Source of the DNA: Talinum fruticosum
Lineage: Eukaryota; Streptophyta; Magnoliopsida; Caryophyllales; Talinaceae
Length of the DNA: 64,000 bases
NCBI GenBank assembly: GCA_021018815.1
Contig: JAITYX010000008.1
Coordinates: 7,066,001 to 7,130,000 of the forward strand
Direction: 5' to 3'
Shown: piece after piece, positions 49,039 through 60,588 of the stretch
Numbering within the stretch: the stretch's first letter is position 1
Layout of the letters: every line of letters begins with the position of its first letter
Made by a program: the position numbers and the translations under genes
Notes under the pieces: generated by a model
The model's input: only the letters and a program-made list of their open reading frames with translations
Database searches by the model: none
Told to the model about the DNA's origin: nothing

Positions 49039-50103
49039 TGACATCATTAACTCACTAAAATCATTCTAATTCAACCCAGATTTCGGTAACTTCTCTAAAC
49101 ATACACATTTAACTTCTCTTCGGGAATAGGGCGGAGTATAGCGGAAGTTGTAGAATGTAAAATAATCAGAAAATTACGAGCAAAAATGCGAAAGTAAAAT
49201 GTACACCAAGATTTACGTGAAAATTCGAATGGGGAGAAAATCAAAGGCAGAAAATAATAAATCCACTAAATATGAACGAGTACAATATCAATCTCAAGGG
49301 ACGTATAACCACAATGAGATTAAAAAAATAAGAGATTTCAATCACTCTATAAACATTCACTCACAAACCTAAAAGTGGATAATTGATATAAATCCACAAG
49401 AGAAATGATGTATAGATTAGATGATTTAAGGATGCTTTGGTGAACGAAAATAGTTTATTATATAGTGGAGATGGAAGTCATAGCCATAACTAGCAATACA
49501 ATAGGCAATAAACTCATAAATAAACTCTCAAAAAAATAGCTGAAACAATTGTCTATGGAAGAATACAAACAATCGTCGGCCACCTCTCTGCCCAAAAGGT
49601 TTCGTCAGAGTCCAGACTTAGTTTTTTTCAAATTTATTTAATTTTTCTTACATGACCTCTACCCATTCAGGTTCAAATAAAGCTTCTATTACCTTTTTAG
49701 GTTAAGTTAATGATATGAATGCCAAAAAAGCACATAGATTTTTCAAAGGAGAATGAGTTCTTACTCCATTATTAATATCAGAAAGTATATTCTCAAGTGA
49801 GTGTCTAAATGGTCTGATCTTCAGTTGATTGTTTTTGTTAAACTTCTGCATTGGCTTGTCCATCAGCATTCTAAGTTGGCTCTTGAACTTACTCATACTG
49901 AGTTACTTCATTCTGGCACAATCGTCTCAGCTTGAAACTTGCGATTTCCAGCCTAAACACCACTAGAAGAAGAAATAAAATAGTGTACCCGAACAACTTC
50001 AAATTTACCAACCCTCACCACTATATTTGAAAAGTAAAAACCGATGCCTATCTCTCTTCCTACCCGGCCACCTCTCTTATCCTCTCTAAAATAGTAATTA
50101 AAA
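49039..50103 (+). repeat. EC1 promoter copy (b), split by a 0.9 kb insertion
   Basis: 49039-49111 matches the EC1-a promoter from about 17985 to CATTTAAC. About 890 unrelated bases follow, and homology resumes at CAACCCTCACCACTATAT near 50008. About ten promoter bases are missing at the junction and no clean target duplication is present. The inserted piece has the stretch AAAATGTACACCAAGATTTACGTG, reminiscent of Copia-type LTR sequence, but its identity is unproven. Confidence 0.6.
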
Positions 50104-50470
50104 TATCACTGTCGCTCAAGATCATGACCATCCTCACACAACTCTCATAGCACTCACACTATGCGCTCTCACTGCCACTGCAGCTCGCCCATTGGCGAGG
50201 AGCTGACTTGAACCCACTTGGGTAATCCTGGAAGAGAACTCGACGAGTCGCTGGGACTCGTTGTTCAAGTTACCAGCACGCGCAAGGGAAGTGGTGCAGT
50301 AATTTTACAATGGGGAGGCTTTTTTGGGCCCTGATTTGTAGGCCCGCTATGTTGGGCTCATTGGGCGTCACTTCTGAAGAAGGTGGCATTCTCATGTGAT
50401 GTTGGGGAGAACCGGCCCGGCCCAACTCCACCAAGCCCACCTCATGCTGTCCAAATCCCCCAGGATGACA
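50104..50470 (+). pseudogene. EC1-like pseudogene, copy b
   Basis: Aligns along the whole EC1-a gene: the signal-peptide region (TCGCTCAAGATCATGACCAT), the SRWDSLFK-equivalent core, the CCGGCCCGGCCCAA tail and the 3' UTR with AATAAAATTTTCCACTTTTG. The start ATG is changed to ATA, the frame is broken several times, and about 33 bases carrying the ECC...HDCW cysteines are deleted. It cannot encode EC1. Confidence 0.88.
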
Positions 50471-50599
50471 GTATTCTGAGTTAAGTTTGATCGACTGAAT
50501 GAAGTATTGTGGTTTATGTAAGCCATGATCAGTGCGATGACATGAGGAATAAAATTTTCCACTTTTGATGAAAGAGATTTGGTCTTTATGAATGTTTTC

Positions 50600-52040
50600 C
50601 TTATAGAGTGTTTGGATACTGGGTGGAGAGGGGACGGGAGGAGAAGGAAGGTTATTTATCTCTCTTTAAACCTGTTTAAATTTTTTTATTTTTGATGAAA
50701 TTGTTTAGAAAAAGTAATCGGAATCATATAGTAAAAACATACAATTTCCAATTAAACGTCATCATAATGTTCGAATGAATTTTAGCGTTTAGATACTTGC
50801 GGTGTTTATACCATATGTGAATGGACTGGTAGCCTGATTGCAGTTTGACGAGTTCATAACTTGTAAGTAAAGTTGGATAATAACTCAGGTTGGGTCAGAT
50901 CTGTGTTGCATTTAAGTGGGTTGAAAAGCATTGATCGGAATTTAACCTATTTATTAAATGGGTTAAAAATTCTTATTTAAATTAGTGTAGTTTTTAAATA
51001 GGTTGACATGAAACTGACTTATTTATTCGTTTAAAGTAAAAGGGTTAGGTTCACGCTGTTTAAATACTTATTTAGTTGTTTAAAAATTACATATTATATA
51101 ATTAAATTATTACCGCAAGAAATGGTCCTTGAATTATGTTCATCATCCCAAGACTTTGGTATTAAAAATTTTATTTCCCTAAAGCGCCCTTCAATTTTCA
51201 ATTTTCATTTCCCTTTACCTTTTCAAAAATAACATAGATATTTTTTATTTTAATTTTTAAACATAAATAGGTTAAATGTATTACTATCATGCCGGGAAAT
51301 ATCAACATAAACATAACTCAATCAACCAAATGGATTAAACGTATCAACCTTTTTAAGTAAATCGGTTGAAAATCTCTACCTAAATCCACCTAATTTTGTG
51401 TTGGGTTTCGTATCAATTATTGTTTCCAGTTAGCTTTTCCCAACTCTACTTATAAATGACGAGAAGCCTGCTAAACATCATCTCCCGAGCCATTTACACA
51501 TTAGTTTTGCAGAATAACGTGTAACCATTTACAAATAAATCCATCAAAATTGATTTTGACGAGAGGGTAAATTAAGTGGCTGTCTAATCTAAAACGTATA
51601 TAATTGAGCAACAATAAGCACTAGTAGTAATGGAGTGAGTATACACATCTAAGTCAAATAATTATTCCTCTCACGATAATAATTTCCCAATTCTTTTCCA
51701 TCAGTACATATTGGGTGACAGCAGTAGCACTAGTAAATGTAGACTGGAAGACCAGAATAATTAAAAAAGTGAAAAAGCCAACGACTTGAAGGAGTCATCT
51801 TCGGAAAGCTCATGGGGACAACTACTTAGCTGGCTAGGAAGAATCACATGTGATTCTGCAAAGTGGAAGACATTACAACAAAAGGAAACTCCTTGTCAAC
51901 TTAACCCTTCAATCACGTATATATGGGGCCGATATCATAGCAATCCTTCTCATGTAGTCAATCTTCTCTCATGTAATTTTATAATTCCTTACAACTTTTT
52001 ATAACTATCTTATATCGTTATAACTTCTTACAGATCAAAA
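50600..52040. other. Intergenic, no gene recognised
   Basis: AT-rich sequence with no recognisable protein. Two short words (GGGTTGAAA and AAATGGGTTAAA types) repeat near 50900-51400, suggesting a degenerate repeat. Confidence 0.4.
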
Positions 52041-52044
52041 AATA

Positions 52045-52480
52045 CAAACTGAACAATGACTTGATGTGGCTCCGGTTCCTTAGCCACAACAACCATCAAC
52101 AAGCATTTAGCCACTGGTGCAATGCTGTCGTTATAATTGACCCATTCGAACTTGTGTGTTACCCAAAATATAATTAGACGAGGCTTCAACCTCTCAACAA
52201 TAGCATCGCCCTTATATTACCTGATATAATCATTTGCACCTAAGAGCTTTCGTCCCAGGCGAAGGAGTAGCAAACTTTCAGTTTTGGTTCTCTTATAGGG
52301 TAGAAATTCCTTTGGTCATGGCATCTTGCCATCGAGAGGATCTTGGATTACTTGAACGCTCTTCATGAGTCGTGGTTGGAAAAAGTGATGGATTGGAGGC
52401 AATTTGGGGGCTAAACGGGTGAGATGGATTAGTTGCAATTTGTGGTGTTTGGCCTAGGCATCTGCTGCTGGTTTTCACGG
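52045..52480 (-). pseudogene. Ty1/Copia reverse-transcriptase N-terminal remnant
   Basis: The minus strand reads, with stops and frame changes, SSRWQDAMTKGISTL, then SPGTKALRCK, YKGDAIVERLKPRL and NYNDSIAPVAKCLLMVV. These correspond in order to the start of the Copia RT domain (W..AM..E...L, PxxxKxVxCKWVYKVK, DGxxERYKARLV and DYxETFAPVAK). A proline/serine-rich linker (IATNPSHPFSPQIASNPS) precedes it, as usual in Copia polyproteins. It is degraded and no LTRs were identified. Confidence 0.75.
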
Positions 52481-52767
52481 TTATTTTGAAATATTCAGAT
52501 ATTGTGAGGTTGGCAATTGGGTCGAAGTTGGAATTCTCGCTTATAGAAAGTAGAGTTCAATTTAAGTGATTTGACACTTGTTTTTTCATAGAGAAAGTCT
52601 CTTATTCGAGTTTGATAAATGGAGAAATTTTGTGATTTGAGAGATCTACCTCTTTATGAGTTAATAGTATAACTCGACTTCAATAAATAGCTTCTATCTG
52701 TTGTAACTTGATATTGTGAGTGGCTATTGAGCGTATAACATAAATACGTACGTGTAAATCATAACTT

Positions 52768-52872
52768 GGGCGAGAACTCAATGAGTTGCTAGGACTCGAC
52801 TTGTTGTTCAAGATACAAGCCCAACTAGCTCCACCGAGCCAACCTCATGTTGTCCTCCCCGCGTCCCACAGT
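52768..52872 (+). pseudogene. EC1-like pseudogene, copy c (internally deleted)
   Basis: Matches EC1-a from the GAACTCGACGAGTTGCTGGG segment through CAAGCTACAAGC, then jumps to the CCACCAAGCCCACCTCATG segment, so the cysteine core is deleted. It ends where non-EC1 sequence leading into the Harbinger element begins. Confidence 0.75.
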
Positions 52873-53421
52873 AAGCGCGCACGAAAGCCCGAGCAGAAGG
52901 GCTAGGGAGAGAGAGCTCGTGGATGACGTGGCTGCTTGTGAATAGTTAATGGGTTGTAATTAATTACCATAAAAAGTTGAGCTGATTTAATTAATTCTCC
53001 TTGAGAGAATACAACCATGGTTTCAATTCTGGCCAGAATTGATTTTTATCTGTACAACAGCTATTTTATAATCGTTGTAATATTTTTTTTAATAATGGTA
53101 ATTTTTTAATTATTATTTTTGTAATTTTTTTGTGTGTATTTTTACTGTATAAATACCTATTAAATTGACAACTAACTTACATCATTTCATTCTCACATTG
53201 TTAAAAATTAAAGATCTTAATTGAAGGTAGTTTGTGAAGATTGAAGTGAAGAAAATATAGTAAGATTTTCTTATCCAATTCTAAAATGTTTTTTATTTCA
53301 TTTTGCTATGTTTTGATGAGATGAATATTTTTTTAACTATATGTTTTAAAATTATTATTTTTGTAATATGTTTGTAGGGGTGTTGGAGGTGTGTAAATCA
53401 ATATAGAAGTGAAGCAAATTG

Positions 53422-53425
<4 letters not shown>

Positions 53426-53470
<45 letters not shown>
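53426..53470 (+). repeat. AT microsatellite
   Basis: About 22 uninterrupted AT units in the leader of the Harbinger element. Confidence 0.95.
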
Positions 53471-53472
<2 letters not shown>

Positions 53473-53902
53473 TTGTTATTTTAAATTGTAATTAATATTT
53501 ATGTGAATATGTTTATTATGTAACAAAATTATGATCATAATAAAATTAAAAAATTATATGAACAAATATTACATGAATATATATTTGTGGTTAATTGAAT
53601 ATGTGATTTAATGTTTTAATTAGTTAGAATGGATTCAAAATGTGACATATGTGATTACATATATATATGGATTTAGTATGGATTGTGACATATGTTGGAA
53701 GTTATATATGTATGAATTTAGTATGGATTTGATATGCGACATATATGATAATAATAATATGTATAATTGTAATATATGACATATATTATAACTTATATGT
53801 TAATTTATAGTTAATTGAATATGAGTCAAAAATTTGTCCATATTAATTGAACAAATGTTACATAAATATGAACTTATATATGTTGGAAAATTTTTTTAAA
53901 AG

Positions 53903-54293
53903 TCACTAAACTTTATTCTGGTGTTTTAAAAAATCACCAAAGTTTAAATTGGGTTTAAAAAATATTAATCTTTACTATAGGGTTCAATTAATCACAAAAA
54001 TTTGAGTTTAAAATAATTTTATTGGCTGCAAATAATTGTATATAAGCCGTAGGTGCAAATAAATGTATTGGCTGCCTAGCACTGTATGCACCACCACAGG
54101 CAGTGGTGTAAACCGTGGCAGCAGCATTTTTGGCGACCACAGTATGCACCACAGAGCCTGTGGTGGTGCTTGTGGTGTTGGGCAGAAAATGATAACTCTT
54201 TAGCTTATGATTTGCTTCGGTTCCTCTTATACAAATGGACCAAAATAACTTTCAAATGACTTTTTAATGATTTTTTAGAGTAAAGTTTAGTGA
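53903..54293. mobile_element. MITE-like element nested in the Harbinger element
   Basis: Terminal inverted repeats TCACTAAACTTTATTCT (53903-53919) and AGAGTAAAGTTTAGTGA (54277-54293) match at 16 of 17 positions; total length 391 bp. Inside, GCACCACCACAGGC (54088-54101) and GCCTGTGGTGGTGC (54156-54169) form a perfect 14-base inverted repeat with a 54-base loop. No coding capacity. Confidence 0.65.
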
Positions 54294-54743
54294 ATTTATG
54301 GTTAAATATATTACTTTATGGTTAGAGGTTATATAGTACTTTATGATTAATTGAACATAAGTTAGAACTTATCAATATATTAATTAGCTTTATTAGAAGC
54401 GGACATAAACATATTAACATGTTAGAGAAAAAAAATATGTGAATTAATTTAGAAGTTGGCGTCAATTTTCTTTATGTAAATTCAACAAATGTTACATGGA
54501 TATTTACTTATATATCGTAGTGGTTATAGATTACTTTATGGTTAGTTGAGCGTATGTTATTATCTATATGTTCATTAATTATAAAAATGGACATGAATAT
54601 GTTAATATATTAGAAAAATATGTGGAATTAGTTTAGAAATTGCCATAAATATATTATTTATATTAACAAATATTGACAAGTAATGTGGATTAACTTCAAA
54701 TTAATTATATTTCATTCCATGTAGGTGTTAATTGCGATCGAAT

Positions 54744-55918
54744 ATGGATAATAATTTGGACTCATTTACAAGTTTACTTAATGAGGAAGACAACGAAACA
54801 CGACATTCACGAAATATTAACACAAATATGTCTTCCAATGCTGCAAAATGACTTTATCCACCACCACATCCCCAATATCCATACATGCATTATTCAATGC
54901 AAAGTGGTGGATCATACATACCTCCACCATATTAACCCTTTCCACCTAATCATAATTATGTATCGGGGCAAGTAACTCCACCCCATCTTCAACCCCAAGT
55001 CGATCATTGAGAGATTTAGAATCTCCTATTAACCCAATCAATGATGAAATCGATGTGCTTGAGGAGGATCCCTCATCGGGAGGGGGAAGAAAAAAAGTGA
55101 ACAGAGGATGAAGATCACCGTTTGATTAGTGCTTGGATGAACACAAGCATAGACCCCATCGTGGGAGCGGACCAAAAGAAAGAAGGGTTTTGGAAGAATG
55201 TAGCCAAAGCCTTCAATGAGCATCTTCTTTCAAGAGCTGCTCGACTATCCTAGAAGACTTGTAATGGACGTTAGAGGAGGTGTGCCCCTTTGACGTCTAA
55301 GTGGACAGGGATTGTGGATGAAGTTTACCGTCTCAATCAAAGTGGGACATGTATGGAAGATATTATTGACAAAGCACAAGAGTTGTATACTCAAAGAGTG
55401 GATGGGAAAAAGTTTGAACATATGGTATGGTGGTGACTACTCCGTGAACACCCGAAATGGAAGACTTTCTACTTCAGAAATAACGATGGTTGCTTAAAAT
55501 GAATAAGACTTAATGAGATGGGGGCATACTCTAACTCATTTACCCCTGTCAGTGAAGATCAATCCGGTGAGAATGGGGTGGTCTTTTTCGCCCTATTGGT
55601 AGAAAAGCGGCCAAGAGGAAACCGAAGGAGAAGGAAACAAGCACAACTGATTTGGTGGCTGATCAACTATCTACAATGACCACAATTGCAAAGGAAAGAA
55701 GCGAGATATTGTGTGACTGTGTGAAGGAGCAGGCAAGGAAGACAGATGCAACTGAAGAGTCAATTCGCCTCCGACATGAATATGAGCAGCGTAAACAATT
55801 TGAATGGGAGACAAATGTTATAAGGATGAACCTTGATAGCATGTCTTACAGAGAAGCAGAATATTTTAGATGTGTGCAGGAGAAGATTTTGAGCAATTAT
55901 CGTCAAACGTTTGAGTAA
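54744..55918 (+). pseudogene. Harbinger ORF1, Myb/SANT-like DNA-binding protein, broken
   Basis: Starts MDNNLDSFTSLLNEEDN. Past several stops come HRLISAWMNTSIDPIVGADQ, then KKEGFWKNVAKAFNEH, the conserved Myb/SANT-like core of plant Harbinger ORF1 proteins, and further on EDIIDKAQELYTQ and FEHMVWW. Its last part is an open coiled-coil-like stretch (55652-55918). In living elements this protein helps the transposase bind DNA and enter the nucleus. Several stop codons and frame changes show it is dead. Confidence 0.75.
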
Positions 55919-56160
55919 ATCTTTCTCTTTACCTTGAATAGGACTAGTCATATAATTAATTTTAGTTGTAGTTCAAGTTAGATATGGCATAACTTTATGT
56001 ATGTTTCTTAGCTTCTAAGTAATTTTATTAGCTTTATTTGTGTGAAAACTTTTGTAACAACTTTTATTTGTGTAATGAAAATTTTCAATTTGCTTTTCAT
56101 CATACTTTTCGTCTAATGTTATTTTCAATATTAATATTATATTTGCACAGGTATCGGACA

Positions 56161-57516
56161 ATGGATCATCTATCTTTATCTTTATCACCATCTTCGGACG
56201 GCTTGACATGGATAATTGAAGAGTCCGATGATATGCCTTTTTGAAAGAATTACTTGACGATGAGAATGAATTCCAACATATGCTTAAGATTTTACAAGCT
56301 ACAGAATCGATAGATCCTTCATCTTCATCCATGCCACGTCAAAAAAGAAGAAGATATATTCGAAGAAATCGAGAAGAAGCTCACAATCGCTTGTATGAAG
56401 ATTATTTTGCAGATGAACCCATATATACAGAGCAACAATTTCATCGTAGATTCCAAATTCGAAAACATTTATTTGTTTGCATAGTACAAGCCCTCGAGAA
56501 TTACTCCGATTACTTTAAGTTAAGGTATGATGCACTTGGTCGGCCAGGCTTGTCACTCGCTAACTAAGTGTACCGCAGCCATGAGGATGTTGGCTTATGG
56601 TATATCTGTCGATTGTGTAGATGAATACTTGAAAATAGGTGAGAGTACAGCACTTGAGCGCATGAAGAAGTTTGCGAAGTACGTTATTAATGTTTTTGGA
56701 CTTGAGTACTTGAGAAAGCCAACTCAAGCTGATTTCGATCGTCTCTTAGCCGTAGAGGATGCCCGTGATTTTCCTAGGAATGTTGGGAAGTATTGATTGT
56801 ATGCATTGGGAATGGAAAAATTGTCCAACAGCACGGAAAACAGCGTTCGCTAAAGGTATATACAAAGTGCCAATAATTATTCTTGAAGCATGGGTTTCAT
56901 ACGATCTTTGGATATGGTATGCCTTCTTCGGATGCCCAGGAAGTCTCAATGATATCAATGTCCTCGATCGGTCCCCAGTGTTCCAAGAGTTGTATCAAGA
57001 TCAAGCTCCGAAATGCGAATATGTTGTCAATGGTCATATGTATACCATCCCATATTTTCTGTCGGATGGTATATATTCGAAATGGGCTACGTTTGTCAAA
57101 ACGATCCCACTATCACAAGGTCCAAAAGCAAAATTATTTGCTGAACGACAAAAGAGTGTAAGGAAGGATGTGGAACGAGTGTTTGGTATCTTACAAGCTC
57201 ATTTTAGAATTATTCGTGGCCCTTGTCGCTTAATGGAGGAAGATGACATAGGTAAAGTAATGAAAGCTTATATAATACTCCACAATATGATCGTCAAAGA
57301 TGAGCGAGGTCAATACAACCTTACTTATGATTATGATTATGAGCAAGTGGAGGCATGCACCCCGACATCTAATGTCTAACATGACTATCACCCATACTAT
57401 GCATCTTACTTCGAAAATGAGCTAAAGTTAGAGACAACGGAACTCATGCACATCCGCAAACGGACTTAGTTGAAGAAATATGGAAACGAAATTTGGCGCG
57501 ACAGAGAAATGAGTGA
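56161..57516 (+). pseudogene. Harbinger transposase (DDE_Tnp_4/Plant_tran), broken
   Basis: Reads through four pieces: an N-terminal acidic stretch (DDENEFQHMLKIL), the helix-rich DNA-binding region (YTEQQFHRRFQIRKHLFVC), then CTAAMRMLAYGISVD, and the catalytic core MLGSIDCMHWEWKNCPTA, GCPGSLNDINVLDRSPVF and VERVFGILQ, which carries the D, D and E positions, ending near HPQTDLVEEIWKRN. Breaks: a T run near 56240 one base short, a frame change near 56555, an extra A near 56783, a stop at 57377-57379 and another frame change near 57440. The longest open piece is 56759-57379. Confidence 0.88.
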
Positions 57517-57963
57517 TCCATTTTTTTTCATATTGTCCGTATTTCGTTAGCGTTGAAATTTTTTTTCGTATTTTATTTTCCCCATATTTACGAGTTGCAT
57601 TATTGTAGTAACATTGCAATTATTATTGTATCTTTTTTATTTAATTTAATTTTAAATATTATTTTATCACTTGTCTAAAAATTCATAACCTAAATTAATT
57701 AATTTAATTTTCATAGTGCACCAAATAATTTTTTTATATATTTATAAAAATAAATAATAATACAAAATATAAGATGTAAAAATAATTAAATATGTTGATG
57801 AGATGGATCCATGAGGATTATTTAAATAGGTGAGCCTTGTTGGTGAGTGTTGCATTGTGGATGTAAGGATTTAGGAGAGAGAAAACATGTTTTTATTGAT
57901 GTGTCATTGTAGAGTCTCACTTGGATGAGCCTAAAATAGACTCATCCACTGAAGATGCTTTGA

Positions 57964-58060
57964 AAGTATTTTTAATGAAGATGGATTGACTGATTATAGT
58001 AGTTGGGTTAATGTTAGGCATGGTTAGTACTATGAGGAGTAAAATTTTGGACTTTTGTTT
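57964..58060 (+). repeat. EC1 3' UTR fragment, copy d
   Basis: Matches the bases after the EC1-a stop: AGTATTTTTAATGAAGAT, GACTGATTA, GGTTAATGTTAGGCAT and GGAGTAAAATTTT, in the same order as 18561-18650. It begins within a few bases of the Harbinger right end and is probably the tail of copy c. Confidence 0.75.
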
Positions 58061-59199
58061 GTAAATGTATTTCATTTTGAAGAGTCGTAGCTTCAAGCTT
58101 GTGTGAGTGGACACGAGCCTTCTTCCTACAAATCATTGCCGGAATCCACAATCCATTAAAATTGATTTTCACAACATTGTAATGGATTGTACGTCAACTA
58201 CGGTCTCTCTTTTTTTATTTTTATTATTATTAATAGCTATTTCCTTATTTTCCATTAGTACATGGGTCATAGTTAGAGTTAGGTAAGGGGTTGGTTCGAG
58301 TCAACATATTTAATAATCGGGTCAATTTTGGGTCAAGTTTGAAAATAGTTTAAATTTATTCAAAAATAGCAAATAACGTGTTATAGCGCTAAACAATTTA
58401 ACCATTTTGATTTTGAATTAAAATTGATTTGATTTGCGTTGGATATAAGTTTCTATCGAGTAACTTCAAGTCAAATTCGGATCGTGTTATCGCGTGGCGT
58501 CAAATTTGCCCAAACTCTAGGGATAGTGCTAATAGAATGGAAGACTTTTCCCTTCAAAATTGTTTTTTTCTTATTACTTCTCCTACCTACCACATAAAAT
58601 AATTTTTTTTTTAAAAAAGAAGACTTCCATGCAAGCTTGAGTCTTTGTTAGGAAATTGCTTTTTCAGCATACATGTCATTACAGTTGAGTTCCATAACTC
58701 CTATTGGGATCTACATACAAACATACATTTCCTTTGGAATACTTAGAACAGACAGCGGCGGAACAAGGGGGTCAGGGCGCCATGGTCCCCTGATTTTGGG
58801 AAATTGTTTTTGATTTTTTGATGAGTTTTTTAATTTTTTTAATAAAAATCTAACTTAAAAAATAAATATAAAAAATATAAAAAATAGATTTGGAAAATTT
58901 TAATGATATCTATTTTAAAAAGAATTAAATATTTAATAGATTCGGAAGCAAAAAATATGGTATAAGTTGTTGTGTAATATGTATAGCCGTAAGATTGTTA
59001 ATTTTTTTATGTCGTTCTCTCTCTCTCAACTTTAATAATACTCTTTCTCTCTACCTTTAATTTAAAATAGTGTAAATTTTCAAAAGAACAACTTTTTTGG
59101 CCTTTTGAGGCTCCAATTGAATATGTTTAGCATTAGTATTACATTCTTTTAGTGAATTGATTGTTACTGAATTTTTGTATTATTATATTAGTTAATATA
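58061..59199. other. Intergenic, repeat scraps
   Basis: AT-rich. At about 58755-58790 GGCGGAACAAGGGGGTCAGG resembles a common plant transposon terminus of uncertain class. No gene. Confidence 0.4.
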
Positions 59200-59360
59200 A
59201 CTTTATGTGTAATCAATAATGTCTTGGGTTTGATTATTGATGATATTTTCTCACTTTGTAGTTCATTTGAGTTTTGTTCGTTTTCGTTTACTAAAAGGAA
59301 GGGGAACAAGGTAACTCATGCTCTAGCTCATCTTCAACCTTATGACTCGTCTGTTTGAGT
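59200..59360 (+). pseudogene. LINE RNase H domain tail
   Basis: Reads NVLGLIIDDIFSLCSSFEF then CSFSFTKRKGNKVTHALAHL, which fits the C-terminus of the RNase H domain (FVKRxGNxxAHxLA) of plant non-LTR retrotransposons. The upstream catalytic part is not recognisable. A fragment only. Confidence 0.7.
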
Positions 59361-60419
59361 ATAGCGTGAAAACAAGTCTAAATTTTATTGTTAATTTGGC
59401 ATTGATAGACTACCAAGTTGTTTCAAATTTGCAGTAATATATTCTCCCCTTTTTCCGTAAAAAAAAAATAGTGTCTTGGGTGAAATCAACTGTTGGTTTA
59501 ACTTATGAACATAAAATCATAAAAAGAATATGACTATGATTTATTGTTGTTATTGTTGTTTATTTATTATTGTTATTTTTTAATGGTAATTTTATAATTT
59601 ATTTTTATTATTGTCATCATTTATTTATTTAATTGAATTAGTTAATTACTATATTGAATAACTAGTTTATTAAAAAAAGGATTCGAATAGCTAGTTAACT
59701 ACAAAAAAAAAAAATGATGATTTATTATTATTATTGATATTGTTTATTTATTACTCTTATTTTTTAATGGCGATTTCATAGTTTATTATCACTATTGTTA
59801 TTGTTTATTTATTTTGAAGTCGATATGATAATTTATAATTTTGACAAAGAGAGACGAGCACAATTTAAATAATTTCTTATCTATTTATTATACAAATTTT
59901 TTAGATAGTACTCTTTACAAATTAATTGTAACTAATATTTGAGATATGATAATAATTTATTTTATAATTTATATAAGTAATATTTTATACTCACCACCCG
60001 ACCCTTGATAAAATTTTTTAATTTCACCCCTAATAACAGACCAATTGACCAAATAGAGGAAGGGTTGGGGAACCAAAAATGAAAGACGAGGGGATGCATA
60101 AAATTCTGAAGTGACAAGACGACCTCTGTTAGGTTGAGCTCAATAATTGTTCACCCCTTTCTCCCCTGCTAACTCAATATAGATTTACACTTTGTAAAGG
60201 TAGCTAGTAGATAAGCCCACCAATAAAATTTTTTTTTATAAAAAAAAAGAAGAATATCATCTAGACTCTTTTTTGTTTCTGGAGAAAAGTCTGAGCGCTC
60301 TCTCTTTCTTAGGGAAAATTATTGTCCAACTACTTGTTAGTCAAGTCTCATTTTTCTTAATTATTTTTTCGATCTCGACTTGGTCAGGTCTTGTTGAGTG
60401 TGGAAGAATTTTTTTTTTT
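59361..60419. other. AT-rich intergenic DNA, no gene recognised
   Basis: Low-complexity TTATTATTG and TTGTTTATT stretches near 59540-59830; no coding sequence. Confidence 0.5.
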
Positions 60420-60588
60420 TTTATAGATCGCTATGAATTATAATTAAGGTGATGATATGTTAGTACGAAAAAACTGAAATAGCGACTGTTTGAATTATGC
60501 TCATCGGTGTGGTCCGACGGAATTCCTGAAAGAAAAGAAAAATTCGTCGAAAATTTTCCGTCGCTATTTTTATGTTTTTTTTGTAGTG
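60420..60588 (-). mobile_element. CACTA-type terminal fragment
   Basis: Ends in TAGTG (60584-60588) after a T run, and carries subterminal words GTCCGACGGAATTCC, TTTTCCGTCGCTATTTTT and AATAGCGACTG in both orientations. No opposite end or transposase nearby. Confidence 0.5.

Larger units (their letters stand above)
52890..57960 (+). mobile_element. Decayed PIF/Harbinger transposon
   Basis: Contains both genes of a plant PIF/Harbinger element in the same orientation: a Myb/SANT-like ORF1 (54744-55918) and a DDE transposase ORF2 (56161-57516). The right end reads GGATGAGCCTAAAATAGACT then CATCCACTGAAGATGCT, the usual style of Harbinger/MITE termini. The matching left end was not found, so the left boundary is approximate. 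EC1 fragments lie on both sides, consistent with insertion in an EC1 paralogue. Confidence 0.75.
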
